Below, in pieces: positions 17,242 to 26,112 of a stretch of DNA of 36,867 bases. Positions within the stretch are counted from its first letter, which is position 1. Each line of letters opens with the position of its first letter. Source of the stretch: Bacillota bacterium (lineage in GTDB: Bacteria > Bacillota > Clostridia > Peptostreptococcales > Anaerovoracaceae); assembly GCA_017417045.1 (NCBI GenBank), contig JAFPZZ010000045.1:1-36867 (forward strand), in the 5' to 3' direction. The translations under genes and the position numbers were made by a program. The notes below the pieces were generated by a model. That model was not told the origin of the DNA, made no database searches, and was given only the letters and a program-made list of their open reading frames with translations.

Positions 17242-18468
17242 TTATTTGTTGAAAACGTACTTGTCGAGCCTGTCGAAGGCTTCCTTTACCCTGGAGGTCG
17301 GCAGCGCGAGGTTCATCCTTATGGTGTCGGGGATGAGGAACTTGCTTCCGTCCTGCCAGCCCACGCCGTACTCGTAGCCGAGGTTGAGGAGCTGCTGCAG
17401 GTTCATGCCGTGCTCCTTGAGCCATTCGCTGCAGTCGAGGTAGAGCAGATAAGTGCCTTCGGGCTTTTTGAGGGTCACTCCCTTGAAGTTCTCGCAGATA
17501 TAGTCATAGGCAAAGTTGACGTTGTCGGAGAGGACCTGGTTGAGCTCGTCGCACCATTCGTAGCCCTCGGGCTGATAAGCCCCGATCAGGGCGTGCATCG
17601 AGAGCACGTTCATGGAATTGTAGTGGCCGAGAGAGGCCTCTTTGGCCATGCGGTCATTCAGCCATTTATTGTATACGATGTGATAGCTTCCGATGAGTCC
17701 TGCCAGGTTGAAGGTCTTGGAGGGGGCGTAGAAGGCTACCGTCCTCTGCTTTGCGTCCTCGGATACGGACTGGGTCGGGATGTGCTTGTGGCCGTTCATG
17801 AGTATGTCGGACCAGATCTCGTCGGAGATTACCCAGCAGTCGTTCTTGGCGTAGACCTCCATGGCCTTCTCGATCTCCCATCTCTCCCATACCCTTCCGG
17901 AGGGATTGTGCGGGGAGCAGAATATAGCCATGTGTATCTTCTGCTCGCGGAGCTTCTTGTCCATGTCCTCGTAGTCCATGCGAAGGATGCCGTTCTCGTC
18001 CTCTACGAGCGGGCTGTGGATGGGGTCGTAGCCGTTGTTCTTGATGACGCCGGTGAAGCCTACGTAGGTCGGGGAATGCAGGAGTATCTTGTCTCCCTTG
18101 GAGCAGAGCACGGAAAGGGCCGTCGCGACTCCGCCGAGAACGCCGTTCTCGTAGCCGATGTTCTCCTTCTCAATGCCGTCCACGCCGTTCCTTATCTTGT
18201 GCCACTTCTTGATGAGGTCGAAGTATTCGGCTCTGGGCTGGAAGTAGCCGTAGAGCGGATGCTCGGATCTCTTTACAAGGGCTTCGGGAATGGTCGGACA
18301 GGTGGCAAAGTTCATGTCTGCCACCCACATCGGAATGAAATCAAAGCCTTCCTTGAGCTTGATGTCATTGACCACGTAAGGGCTCGAAGGATTGTTTCCA
18401 TCGGGCCAAGAGGCCGCTATGGAGTCCCAGCCTTTGCGGTCTATGATGCTTGTGAAATCGTATTTCAT
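17242..18468 (-). CDS. MalY/PatB-type PLP-dependent aminotransferase / C-S lyase
   Basis: A 408-residue fold-type I PLP enzyme. The opening MKYDFTSIIDRKGWDS, the FIPMWVADMNF motif, CSPHNPSGRVW, ISDEIWSDI and the PLP lysine in YAPSKTFNLAG are hallmarks of the MalY/PatB group, whose members cleave cystathionine or cysteine to give sulfide, ammonia and pyruvate, or act as aminotransferases. I start at the ATG at 18466-18468 because it has AAAGGA 8 bp upstream and gives the usual family N terminus; a frame 7 codons longer exists. It lies 108 bp after the dipeptidase gene on the same strand. A TATAAT at 18569-18574 may be an extra promoter. Confidence 0.88.
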   Translation of the reverse strand: MKYDFTSIIDRKGWDSIAASWPDGNNPSSPYVVNDIKLKEGFDFIPMWVADMNFATCPTIPEALVKRSEHPLYGYFQPRAEYFDLIKKWHKIRNGVDGIEKENIGYENGVLGGVATALSVLCSKGDKILLHSPTYVGFTGVIKNNGYDPIHSPLVEDENGILRMDYEDMDKKLREQKIHMAIFCSPHNPSGRVWERWEIEKAMEVYAKNDCWVISDEIWSDILMNGHKHIPTQSVSEDAKQRTVAFYAPSKTFNLAGLIGSYHIVYNKWLNDRMAKEASLGHYNSMNVLSMHALIGAYQPEGYEWCDELNQVLSDNVNFAYDYICENFKGVTLKKPEGTYLLYLDCSEWLKEHGMNLQQLLNLGYEYGVGWQDGSKFLIPDTIRMNLALPTSRVKEAFDRLDKYVFNK

Positions 18469-18576
18469 GTTATCAGTTCCTTTCGTCATACTACTGATCG
18501 CTGAAAACGTTTGCCGGGGCCGACGTGAATGGCGATTTGCTGCATGCGGCTCCCTGTTATATAAAAAGATTATAAC

Positions 18577-19569
18577 CTATTTGCACGCTTCGCGCATGAC
18601 TCTGAGGGTATTCTTCCAGAATATTTTCTCTATGTCGTCTTCGCTGAAGCCTTCCTTTTTGAGAGCGTCTGCGAGCTTGCCGAACTGCGAGACGTCCCCG
18701 ACTTCCTGAGTGCCGAAGATGCCGTCGAAATCGCTGCCGAGGCCCATTGTCTCTATTCCCGCGACGTTCACTATGTGCTTGATGTGCTTTACGCAGCCCT
18801 CGAGGCTCGTATGGGTGTTGCCCTCGGTGAATTCTATGAAGGGCGGGCAGAGGTTGAGCCCCGTCACTCCTCCCCGCTCAGCGAGCGCTCTTAGCATATC
18901 GTCTTTGAGGTTCCTCTGATGGCCCGCGACTGCCCTCGCGTTGGAGTGCGTCGCGATGAAGGGCTTTTTGCATATGTCCGCGACGTCCCAGAAGCCTCCG
19001 TCGGAGAGGTGTGATACGTCCACCAGCATGCCCAGCTCCTGCATATATTCGACGGCTTCTTTTCCGAAGGGATTGAGTCCGTGCTCGTTGAGCCTGGGAT
19101 CGAGGCTGTTCGGGGTGCCGAAGCAGTTTGTATAATTGTGGGTAAGGGACAGAGCCCTGAAGCCCATATCGTAGAATCTCTTGAGGTTCTCGAGCTTCCC
19201 GAGCACCGCCCTGCCGTCCTCCATGGTGAGTATGCAGGAGACCTTGCCGGCCTTAATATTTTTTTCTACGTCTTCGGCGTTCAAAGCCTTGGCGGCGATA
19301 TCAGTATGGCGCGCGACGCTCTGCTCGAAGATCTGCACGCAGTCCGCTATATATTCCTCGTCCTCGATGAACTCGGTGTTCCAGTGAGTTATATATGAAT
19401 CCGCGGGCGGCATATACACGGCGAAGAACTCGCCGACGGCTCCGGCGCTGCTGAGCCTCTTAAGGTCGACTTGGCCGTCGAGCTCGAAGAGATCGCCTTT
19501 TTCTATATCGTCTCTCCATTTGAAAGCGCAGTGCATCAAAGTGTCGCAGTGCATGTCCAGCGTACGCAT
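18577..19569 (-). CDS. Membrane-dipeptidase-like zinc peptidase, family M19
   Basis: A 330-residue renal-dipeptidase-type enzyme that splits dipeptides, including ones with D-residues. Metal-site motifs: DMHCDT at the N terminus (residues 5-10), EDGRAVLG with the bridging Glu, VDVSHLSDGGFWD, ATHSNARAVAGHQRN and GLGSDFDG. There is no signal peptide, so it should work in the cytoplasm despite the family name. A strong promoter (19607-19635) and AAAAGGAGG site precede it. The downstream neighbour is the PLP enzyme, so dipeptide cleavage followed by amino acid degradation is a reasonable reading. Confidence 0.9.
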   Translation of the reverse strand: MRTLDMHCDTLMHCAFKWRDDIEKGDLFELDGQVDLKRLSSAGAVGEFFAVYMPPADSYITHWNTEFIEDEEYIADCVQIFEQSVARHTDIAAKALNAEDVEKNIKAGKVSCILTMEDGRAVLGKLENLKRFYDMGFRALSLTHNYTNCFGTPNSLDPRLNEHGLNPFGKEAVEYMQELGMLVDVSHLSDGGFWDVADICKKPFIATHSNARAVAGHQRNLKDDMLRALAERGGVTGLNLCPPFIEFTEGNTHTSLEGCVKHIKHIVNVAGIETMGLGSDFDGIFGTQEVGDVSQFGKLADALKKEGFSEDDIEKIFWKNTLRVMREACK

Positions 19570-19606
19570 CTTTTCCTCCTTTTCACAGCGGTGATATTTT
19601 TACTTG

Positions 19607-19635
19607 ATTATACCGAAAACGCGGGCTTCTCTCAA
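19607..19635 (-). promoter_or_regulatory. Promoter of the M19 dipeptidase gene
   Basis: TTGAGA (19630-19635) and TATAAT (19607-19612) with exactly 17 bp between, about 38 bp before the ATG. Confidence 0.85.
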
Positions 19636-19674
19636 TACAAATAAGGCGGCGGACGGCTCTCTCAGGCCATGATT

Positions 19675-19699
19675 TTGCGCAGCCGCCGGCGCTGCGCAA
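19675..19699. repeat. GC hairpin beside the rplT terminator
   Basis: TTGCGCAGC and its exact complement flank a 7-base loop. It abuts the rplT terminator; it may be a second terminator stem or a small palindromic repeat. Confidence 0.5.
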
Positions 19700-19700
19700 T

Positions 19701-19727
19701 AAAAAATACGGGACCGAAGTCCCGTAT
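19701..19727 (-). terminator. Terminator of the infC-rpmI-rplT operon
   Basis: A perfect 9-bp stem closed by a TTCG loop on the minus strand (ATACGGGAC/GTCCCGTAT) is followed by TTTTTT. Confidence 0.93.
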
Positions 19728-19818
19728 GATCTTTGCGTATTCGAGGTGTTCGCTCCGGAGAGCTCCCTTCGGGAGGCTCCTTAAGCGCTTCGCGGCTCTA
19801 TTCCCAGCGGCTCTATCC

Positions 19819-20175
19819 CTAGTTCAGAGCGTTCTTCGCGACCTCTGCGAGCTGGGTGAAGCCCTGAGGATCTCTGATGGCCATCTCGGAGAGCATCTTC
19901 CTGTTGATGTCCACGCCGGCCTTCTTGAGGCCGTCCATGAGCCTGCTGTAGGAGATGCCGTTCATCCTGGCAGCAGCGTTGATCCTGGTGATCCAGAGCT
20001 TTCTGTATTCTCTCTTCTTGAGCTTCCTGCCCATCTGAGCGGAACGGAGAGCCCTTCTTACAGCCGGTCTCGCGGCGCTGAAGATCTTGTGCCTGGAGCC
20101 GTAGAAGCCCTTGGCCTGCTTCAGAACCTTGTTGTGTCTCTTCTTTGCGTTTACTCCGCCTTTTACTCTTGCCAT
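19819..20175 (-). CDS. rplT: 50S ribosomal protein L20
   Basis: A 118-residue basic protein with the L20 sequence from [19 protein letters not shown] to the conserved [16 protein letters not shown] segment near the end. It binds 23S rRNA early in assembly of the large subunit, and in Bacillota it also represses its own operon through the infC leader. It is the last gene of the operon, 13 bp after rpmI, with a GGAGG ribosome site. Length is normal. Confidence 0.98.
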   Translation of the reverse strand: MARVKGGVNAKKRHNKVLKQAKGFYGSRHKIFSAARPAVRRALRSAQMGRKLKKREYRKLWITRINAAARMNGISYSRLMDGLKKAGVDINRKMLSEMAIRDPQGFTQLAEVAKNALN

Positions 20176-20188
20176 TGTTTCCTACCTC

Positions 20189-20392
20189 CTACTTTCCTAC
20201 CAGAACGCTCTTGATCCTCTTCATATCAGCGCTGGTGAGGATCGTGGACTGACGGAGTCCCATCTTGCGCTTGGGGGTCTTCTTTGTGAGGATGTGGCTC
20301 TTGTATGCCTTATTTCTCTTAACCTTACCGGTCCCGGTAAGCTTGAATCTCTTCATTGCCCCTCTGTGGGACTTCATCTTGTTTTTTGCCAT
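20189..20392 (-). CDS. rpmI: 50S ribosomal protein L35
   Basis: A 67-residue basic protein with [20 protein letters not shown] and the [17 protein letters not shown] core of L35, part of the large ribosomal subunit. I use the ATG at 20390-20392 because AAGGAAGG sits 7 to 8 bp upstream and the product then begins at the conserved MAKNK; an ATG 9 bp earlier has no room for a ribosome site. It lies between infC and rplT in the standard order. Confidence 0.97.
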   Translation of the reverse strand: MAKNKMKSHRGAMKRFKLTGTGKVKRNKAYKSHILTKKTPKRKMGLRQSTILTSADMKRIKSVLVGK

Positions 20393-20408
20393 CTTCTGCA
20401 TCCTTCCT

Positions 20409-20999
<591 letters not shown>

Positions 21000-21009
21000 T
21001 GTAGTGTCC

Positions 21010-21127
21010 TCCTGAAAAAGAAAAAAGCGGCGCACAAGCTCCGCCATAAAACGACTCAAAAGAGTTGTTCGTATTAGCCCCTTCGCTGATGCTGGAGGCG
21101 AGAAGCGGATCACTTCTGCTTGATTAC
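21010..21127 (-). ncRNA. Probable ribosomal protein L20 leader with attenuator
   Basis: The 5' leader of infC (about 128 nt from the predicted start site) holds hairpins AGAAG/CTTCT (21101-21117) and ACTC/GAGT (21054-21065). A last stem GCGG-a-GC/GC-g-CCGC (21027-21044) is followed on the minus strand by TTTTTT just before the infC ribosome site. A terminator placed there is what L20 autoregulatory leaders of Bacillota have. I could not check it against a covariance model. Confidence 0.7.
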
Positions 21128-21133
21128 CCTGAT

Positions 21134-21162
21134 ATATTAACCGCGCCGGGGCGCTTTGTCAA
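21134..21162 (-). promoter_or_regulatory. Promoter of infC-rpmI-rplT
   Basis: TTGACA (21157-21162, perfect) and TAATAT (21134-21139) are 17 bp apart. Transcription should start near 21127. Confidence 0.92.
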
Positions 21163-21237
21163 GCGTGAAGCGCATAAGAACTGACTATATTTGCCTGTTT
21201 TTTGCGGTTTCGGGCGTCCGTGTTCCTCTCCTGCACT

Positions 21238-22065
21238 TCACCGCTCATCTATACCGAAAAGCTCCGCGAAGGTCCCGCGCGCGATGCGCTCCTTCTCCTC
21301 CTCGCCGAGCCCCAGCTCCTCAAAGCGCCTTACCTCCTGCTCCGGCACGCACATGGGATGATCGGTGCCGAATATGACCCTGTCCGTTCCGTATGCCCTG
21401 ACGAGCTCTACGACCTTTTCAGGCGGTATATAGAGCGTGGTGGACGAGCTGTCGACGTAGAGGTTCTCGAAGCGCCCGGGGAGCTTTCTGAGCGCCTCCT
21501 CCCATACCGTATAGCCCCCGAAGTGGGCGGCCACCAGCTTGAGCGAGGGGAAGGCCTTCAGTATATTCACTATCCTGTCCGGATTCGAAAAGTCATACCT
21601 GCTGTCCCCGGTATGGAGCAGCACAGGCAGCCCACGCTCTTCGCACATGCCGTAGATTTCCATGGCGCCCATGCTGTCGGCCGCGAAGCCCTGTATATCG
21701 GGGTGAAGCTTCACTCCCCTGAGCCCGAGCGAAAAGAGCTCAGCCGCGTCTTCTCTGAGAGTCTCCGACGAAGGATGCAGAGTTCCGAAGCCTATAAGCT
21801 CGCCCGGATGCTCTGAAACGGTATTTGCTATAAAGGTATTTATGTTATGTACCTGCCTGGGAGCGGTCGCTACGGAGTGCACGGCGGAAAGGACTATGCC
21901 TGCCTTCCTTCTGTGTGCGAAGAGCGACGCGACGGTGCCGTCTGCGTGATCTCCCGGAAGTCCTCTGTAAAACGAATCTATCCCGGCAGCGGCCCTGGGG
22001 GCTAACTCGTCGGGATATATATGGCAGTGGATATCGTAATAGATCCTGCGCGGGCTATTCTGCAT
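21238..22065 (-). CDS. TIM-barrel metal-dependent hydrolase (amidohydrolase 2 family)
   Basis: A 275-residue cytosolic enzyme of the decarboxylase/hydrolase-type amidohydrolases. Metal ligands can be placed: HxH in YYDIHCHIYPDEL (His13, His15), His in GVKLHPDIQGF, LLHTGDS, the AAHFGGY His and the Asp of VIFGTDHPM. Members hydrolyse or decarboxylate small acids and amides; the substrate is unknown. Its ATG overlaps the end of the LysR gene by 11 bp, so it is translated from the same mRNA, probably by coupling, and lies downstream of the double nitrilase. Its role in that pathway is inferred only from this layout. Confidence 0.82.
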   Translation of the reverse strand: MQNSPRRIYYDIHCHIYPDELAPRAAAGIDSFYRGLPGDHADGTVASLFAHRRKAGIVLSAVHSVATAPRQVHNINTFIANTVSEHPGELIGFGTLHPSSETLREDAAELFSLGLRGVKLHPDIQGFAADSMGAMEIYGMCEERGLPVLLHTGDSRYDFSNPDRIVNILKAFPSLKLVAAHFGGYTVWEEALRKLPGRFENLYVDSSSTTLYIPPEKVVELVRAYGTDRVIFGTDHPMCVPEQEVRRFEELGLGEEEKERIARGTFAELFGIDER

Positions 22066-23032
22066 CGGAATGCCTCGCGAAATACTTCTCAGCGCAGGTG
22101 ATGAAGTCCTTAGCCGCCGCGCTGGGCCTCTTGGAGCTCAAAGTGGCAATGGCGAAGATGCTGCAGTAGTCCTCTATCGTCTTATTGCCTTCGGCATCTA
22201 TGGGAAGAGAGACTACGCGGTACATGCTCTCCTGGTTGTCGAAACTGCATATGCCGAAGATGAAGCAGTCGGTGAAGGAGAGCAGGCCCATCTGGGTGCC
22301 GCGGTCGTACACGGTTATGACGAGCGGGAGTTTTTCCATATCCACGAAGCTCCCCGTGCGTATCGACCCGTCGGGGCTCAGACCGTAGTCCTTATCGCCG
22401 TATACGACGGTCCCGTAATTGTACAGCTCCGAGATCTTGACCGGACCCCCGCGCCTTGCCAGCGGATGGTCCTCGGATACCACGACGTAGGGCTTCTGAC
22501 GGCTGATCTCTTTTATCGTGACGTTCCTGCGCTGCGCCATGGTGCAGAGCGACCTGAAATTGCTGTTGCTGCAGCCCAAAAGGCCCACGTCGGCGTTCTT
22601 GTTGGCCACATCCTCCAGCACGCTCATCATGCTGCCCTCGAGATAGGCTATACGAAAGCGCTTCTCCGGGGAGAAAGCGGTCTTATCCTCTCCCTGCTTG
22701 ATGAACTCTATGAAGGCCTCGAATACGTGAGACGAGCGCATCACGGAGAGCTTGAGAGTATTGGTGAAGCCGGACTGAGGAGATACCGAGAGCAGCAGCT
22801 GGTCGTACTGATTCAGAACGGATTTCGCGTAATATATGAACTCCTCCCCTTCCGGAGTCGCCTGCATGCCTGATTTGGCGCGCGTGAAGAGCACGACCCC
22901 GTAAGCGTTCTCGACGTCCCTTATGAGCTTGCTTATGTACGGCTGCGAGACGTAAAGGTTCGCGGCGGCCTTGGAGATAGATCCCGCCTTTTCGACTTCC
23001 ACGATGTATCTCAGCTGGGTGATGTCGAGCAT
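22055..23032 (-). CDS. LysR-family transcriptional regulator
   Basis: A 325-residue LysR-type regulator. Residues 1-65 are the winged HTH (LRYIVEVEKAGSISKAAANL, then SQPYISKLIRDVENAYG), and the rest is a two-lobed effector domain beginning near 90. It presumably controls the nitrilase gene upstream, the amidohydrolase that overlaps its end, or the divergent membrane pair beyond the nitrilase; a 18-bp dyad is found between the last two (25049-25066). The ribosome site AAAGGAGGG lies only 4 bp after the T run of the nitrilase terminator, so there is no room for an ordinary promoter there and it may depend on terminator read-through. Confidence 0.9.
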   Translation of the reverse strand: MLDITQLRYIVEVEKAGSISKAAANLYVSQPYISKLIRDVENAYGVVLFTRAKSGMQATPEGEEFIYYAKSVLNQYDQLLLSVSPQSGFTNTLKLSVMRSSHVFEAFIEFIKQGEDKTAFSPEKRFRIAYLEGSMMSVLEDVANKNADVGLLGCSNSNFRSLCTMAQRRNVTIKEISRQKPYVVVSEDHPLARRGGPVKISELYNYGTVVYGDKDYGLSPDGSIRTGSFVDMEKLPLVITVYDRGTQMGLLSFTDCFIFGICSFDNQESMYRVVSLPIDAEGNKTIEDYCSIFAIATLSSKRPSAAAKDFITCAEKYFARHSDAE

Positions 23033-23050
23033 ATGAGCCCTCCTTTGGAT

Positions 23051-23084
23051 AAAAAACGCGCGGCTCCGATAGGGAAGCCGCGCG
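23051..23084 (-). terminator. Terminator or attenuator between the double nitrilase and LysR genes
   Basis: CGCGCGGCT/AGCCGCGCG stem (9 bp) followed on the minus strand by TTTTTT. The LysR ribosome site begins 4 bp later. A second dyad, AAAAGC-TAAA-GCTTTT, lies just upstream at 23087-23102. Confidence 0.87.
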
Positions 23085-23116
23085 GCAAAAGCTAAAGCTT
23101 TTGAAGACAGAAAGAC

Positions 23117-24925
23117 TTAAGCCTTCTTCCTCTGCTCCATATCTTTGTACATTGTAGCATACAAAGCGGGATTGAAGCAAAGTATCCAGAATCTGACCTT
23201 GCTGAGGTCGAGGGGCTCCGACACTATTATGCCGGGCTCCTTGTTCTCGACGCAGCCGGCGTGGTATACGCCCTTCGTCCAGGTCGCTCCGAGGACCACG
23301 CTTCCGCCCGGGAAGCTGAAGCCCGGGATGGGAATGCCGTCCGGGCCGCAGAGGTTGGAACTGGCCACTATGATGCCGTCCCTGTCCGCGATGGACTCGA
23401 GCCTGCTCTTGTAGTACCACTCCCACTTTCCGACGTTGATGCCCTTGAGGGATGCAGTCGGGTTGAGCATGATCTTGCAGCCGTTCGCCGCGTAGTAGCG
23501 GCTCAGCTCGGGAATGAAATAGGTGTCGTAGCAGATGCTCACGCCTATCCTGCCCCAGGGCGTCTCGAACATGAAGGGCTTATCCCCGCATACCGCCCAC
23601 TTGGACTCGTCTCCGATGGGATGGATCTTGCGGTACGAAAGGGTCTCCCCCTCCGGGGTGAGTATGGCGGCGGAGTTGTAATAGACGTCTCCGGCCTTCT
23701 CGGGAAGTCCGAACGCGATGTACACGCCTAGCTCCTTGGCAAGGGCCGCCATGCGATCGCTCGACGGGCCCGGTATGGTCTCGGCGAGGAGATGCTGCAT
23801 GCACTCCGATCCGTCTTCAGGCTCCTTGTACCAGTATCCGGTGAGCGCGAGCTCCGGGAAGAGCACGAGGTCCGCTCCCTTGGCCGCGGCTTCTCTGGTC
23901 TCGGCCTCCATCTTTTCGAGGTTCTTGGCCTTATCGCCCCAGGCGGCATCGAAGTTGGATACCGCTATCCTCATGCCTGTCTTTTCGGGAGCGGGAAGCT
24001 CAGGCGGCCAGGAAGGCAGCTTCGCGAGCTCTTCATACCACTTGGCGTAAAGTCCGGGCTGATAGATGGGGAGCTGGAAGAAATCCCTCTTGGACTCGGA
24101 GAGGTCGACCTCTCCGCTGTAGAGTCCCTCGGTCTTGATGGACAGCGAGCCTATCGGGCAGCTGCAGTACTTGCCTTCGCTCGGAGCCGGCGACATGACG
24201 TTGCTTCCGCCGGGGAAATCGGCCGGAGTCCTGCCGTTTTCATCGGCGGGGCCGTCGGGTCCGGTGAGGTTCGCGCTGGCCACGAATATACCGTCTCTGT
24301 CGGCTATGGTCTCAAGGCGCCTGGCGAAATACCAGCCCCAGCCGCTAGTGTCGCCCGTCTCCCGGTCGACGCCGCGCATGCTGGCGGTGGGATTGATGAC
24401 CATGCGGCAGCCCCTCGCCGCGTAATAACGCTCGAGCTCCGGTATGGCGTAGGTGTCATAGCATACGCAGAGGCCCACGGGTCCCCAGGGAGTCTCTAGT
24501 ATCTTCGGGCTGTCCCCTCCGACGCACCAGTCCGGTTCCACGGGGTGCACCTTGCGGAAGTGATCCAGGCTGCCGTCCGGAGCGGCAATGAACGCGCTGT
24601 TGTAGGCGTGATCTGGGTCTTCCGGAATGAGTTCGGGCATGCCGTAGATGATGTACATGCCGTGTTTCTTTGCCAATTCAGCAAAATGACAAGCCGTCGG
24701 TCCGTCAAAGGCTTCAGCGAGAGCCGGATGCATGCGCCTCCCGTCGGGGAGCTTTCCGTCGCAGTATCCGGTAACGCAGAGCTCAGGGAACAGCAGGAAC
24801 TGGACGCCCTTCTCCGCGGCCTCCGCAATGTATCCGTCCATCTTGGAGATGTTTGCCGCGGGGTCGCCCCAGCTGCTGTTCATGTTGACTACGCCGATAT
24901 TCAGCTTGTCCTTGAAAGTCTTCAT
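23117..24925 (-). CDS. Double-domain carbon-nitrogen hydrolase (tandem nitrilase fusion)
   Basis: A 602-residue protein made of two full nitrilase-superfamily domains. Domain 1 (about 8-300) has Glu48 (LLFPELCVTGY), Lys125 (HFRKVHPVE) and Cys155 (CVCYDTYAIPE). Domain 2 (about 317-595) has Glu358 (VLFPELALTGY), Lys433 (SYRKIHPIG) and Cys465 (SICYDTYFIPE). Both catalytic triads are intact, and the halves share NPTAS, IADRDGI and NLxGPDG, so this is an internal duplication. Such enzymes cleave amides or nitriles to acids and ammonia; usual family length is near 270-300. No signal peptide. AAGGAGG ribosome site. It diverges from the membrane-protein pair and precedes LysR. The substrate is unknown. 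Confidence 0.88.
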   Translation of the reverse strand: MKTFKDKLNIGVVNMNSSWGDPAANISKMDGYIAEAAEKGVQFLLFPELCVTGYCDGKLPDGRRMHPALAEAFDGPTACHFAELAKKHGMYIIYGMPELIPEDPDHAYNSAFIAAPDGSLDHFRKVHPVEPDWCVGGDSPKILETPWGPVGLCVCYDTYAIPELERYYAARGCRMVINPTASMRGVDRETGDTSGWGWYFARRLETIADRDGIFVASANLTGPDGPADENGRTPADFPGGSNVMSPAPSEGKYCSCPIGSLSIKTEGLYSGEVDLSESKRDFFQLPIYQPGLYAKWYEELAKLPSWPPELPAPEKTGMRIAVSNFDAAWGDKAKNLEKMEAETREAAAKGADLVLFPELALTGYWYKEPEDGSECMQHLLAETIPGPSSDRMAALAKELGVYIAFGLPEKAGDVYYNSAAILTPEGETLSYRKIHPIGDESKWAVCGDKPFMFETPWGRIGVSICYDTYFIPELSRYYAANGCKIMLNPTASLKGINVGKWEWYYKSRLESIADRDGIIVASSNLCGPDGIPIPGFSFPGGSVVLGATWTKGVYHAGCVENKEPGIIVSEPLDLSKVRFWILCFNPALYATMYKDMEQRKKA

Positions 24926-24999
24926 GATTCCTATACCTCCTTAATCAAATAACGAACTAAGAAGTATAGCGATCATATCGTGACTCATATCCTATACAG

Positions 25000-25005
25000 A
25001 TTATA
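25000..25005 (-). promoter_or_regulatory. Candidate -10 of the double nitrilase gene
   Basis: Perfect TATAAT, 74 bp before the ATG. The -35 region (TCTACA or TTCTAC) is weak, which suits a gene needing an activator. Confidence 0.5.
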
Positions 25006-25048
25006 TATGAGCTGTTTGTCTTTGTAGAATAATAAAAAATGATATTCC

Positions 25049-25066
25049 CATAACGATATTATTATG
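25049..25066. promoter_or_regulatory. Dyad, candidate LysR-type binding site
   Basis: CATAA-CGATATTA-TTATG is centred about 64 bp upstream of the predicted nitrilase transcription start, the usual place for a LysR recognition site. The spacing is even (T-N12-A), so it is not the textbook T-N11-A form. Confidence 0.45.
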
Positions 25067-25250
25067 CGAGATCGGACGATCTTCGGAAACTTCATTGCTC
25101 AAAATCGTTTATAACTATTGAAAACTTCTGCTTTTATCGATACCGGTACATGTGTCAACTGATTTTTAGATACCCCGTTCTGCTTATCATATAAATTTCC
25201 AGTTATATCTGTTTCACTTTTAGTTATTATAACTTTTTATGTATAAATAA

Positions 25251-25256
25251 TATAAT
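25251..25256 (+). promoter_or_regulatory. Candidate -10 of the membrane-protein pair
   Basis: TATAAT inside a very AT-rich run, 89 bp before the ATG; no clear -35. Confidence 0.45.
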
Positions 25257-25345
25257 TTATTCAATGAAGATTGTGAGCATATCCGTGTTCTCATATCCGC
25301 TTACGATCACGCAATCATCTATTCTCGTTACTAAGGAGGCTTTTT

Positions 25346-26065
25346 ATGGTAAAGGAACATCTGGCTTTAGCCAACAGTTCAACAATGCTCATCTCCTGCG
25401 CCGTCGCCATGCTCGTGGTACTCATGATGCCCCTGCTGTTCTACAGGAAGAGCGTCAAGCGCGCAAAGGAGATCGGAATGCCCGAAGAGCAGATCAAGCA
25501 GATCACCAAAGTCAGCGGACTCTTCGCCATCATCCCTTCTCTCCCCATACTGATCAGCTACGTAGCGCTGATGCCCTCTCTGGGACAGTACTACCCCTGG
25601 CTGCGTCTGTCCGTAGTAGGCGCCGCGGGCTATGAGACCCTTGCTGCAGATATGGCCGCGAAGTCCATGGGCTATGAGACCATCTCCACCGCAAGCTTCG
25701 ACTACAGCGGCTTCATCGTAGTAATGCTCGTTACCGCTCTGGCCATCCTCGGCGGCAACCTCTTCAACATGACCATCCTTCCGTTCTACGATCAGAAGGT
25801 AAAGACCATGCAGGCTTCCGGCAGCACCGTAGTGCCCGTCATCACCGGAGTCATGTTCTTCGCGATGTATGCCGTAATGTCCACTCCGTACGTCACCAAT
25901 ATCGCCAACCCCGTGCAGATCACGACCCTGCTCATCGCGGGCATCGTCGCTCTTCTCGTCGGCAAGGCCGCCCAGACCAACAAGAAGCTCAAGGAATGGG
26001 TCTTCCCCATCTCCCTTCTTTCCGGTATGGCTTCCGCCTGCATCATCGCTCCGCTCCTCGCGTAG
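25346..26065 (+). CDS. Polytopic membrane protein, DUF5058-like
   Basis: A 239-residue integral membrane protein with about six hydrophobic segments (near 11-30, 52-72, 85-97, 127-150, 165-185 and 193-210, plus a hydrophobic end). It resembles, from memory, the DUF5058 family of clostridia and related anaerobes, for which I know no function. The cytoplasmic loop after helix 1 is basic (RKSVKRAKEIGMPEEQIKQ). Ribosome site AAGGAGG. Codon use is strongly biased, suggesting high expression. The next gene, another membrane protein of similar size, starts 47 bp later; the two may be subunits of one carrier. The nitrilase gene is divergent. Confidence 0.7.
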   Translation: MVKEHLALANSSTMLISCAVAMLVVLMMPLLFYRKSVKRAKEIGMPEEQIKQITKVSGLFAIIPSLPILISYVALMPSLGQYYPWLRLSVVGAAGYETLAADMAAKSMGYETISTASFDYSGFIVVMLVTALAILGGNLFNMTILPFYDQKVKTMQASGSTVVPVITGVMFFAMYAVMSTPYVTNIANPVQITTLLIAGIVALLVGKAAQTNKKLKEWVFPISLLSGMASACIIAPLLA

Positions 26066-26112
26066 CGCAGATCCGCGGAACGTATTTATGAGATATTAAA
26101 TCGGAGGATATT

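Larger units (their letters stand above)
24926..25345. other. AT-rich divergent control region, nitrilase / membrane pair
   Basis: No gene is seen in these 420 bp. On the minus strand TATAAT (25000-25005) is a likely -10 for the nitrilase gene; on the plus strand TATAAT (25251-25256) is a likely -10 for the membrane pair. The interval carries the dyad CATAA-N8-TTATG (25049-25066), a wider pair GTATAG/CTATAC (24964-24997), and CATATCCG twice (25278 and 25292). Confidence 0.6.

Noticed and set aside
21000..21113. ATG-started longer form of IF-3
   Set aside because: The extra 38 codons run through the leader hairpins and terminator and lack a ribosome site, while the ATT at 20997-20999 has an ideal one.
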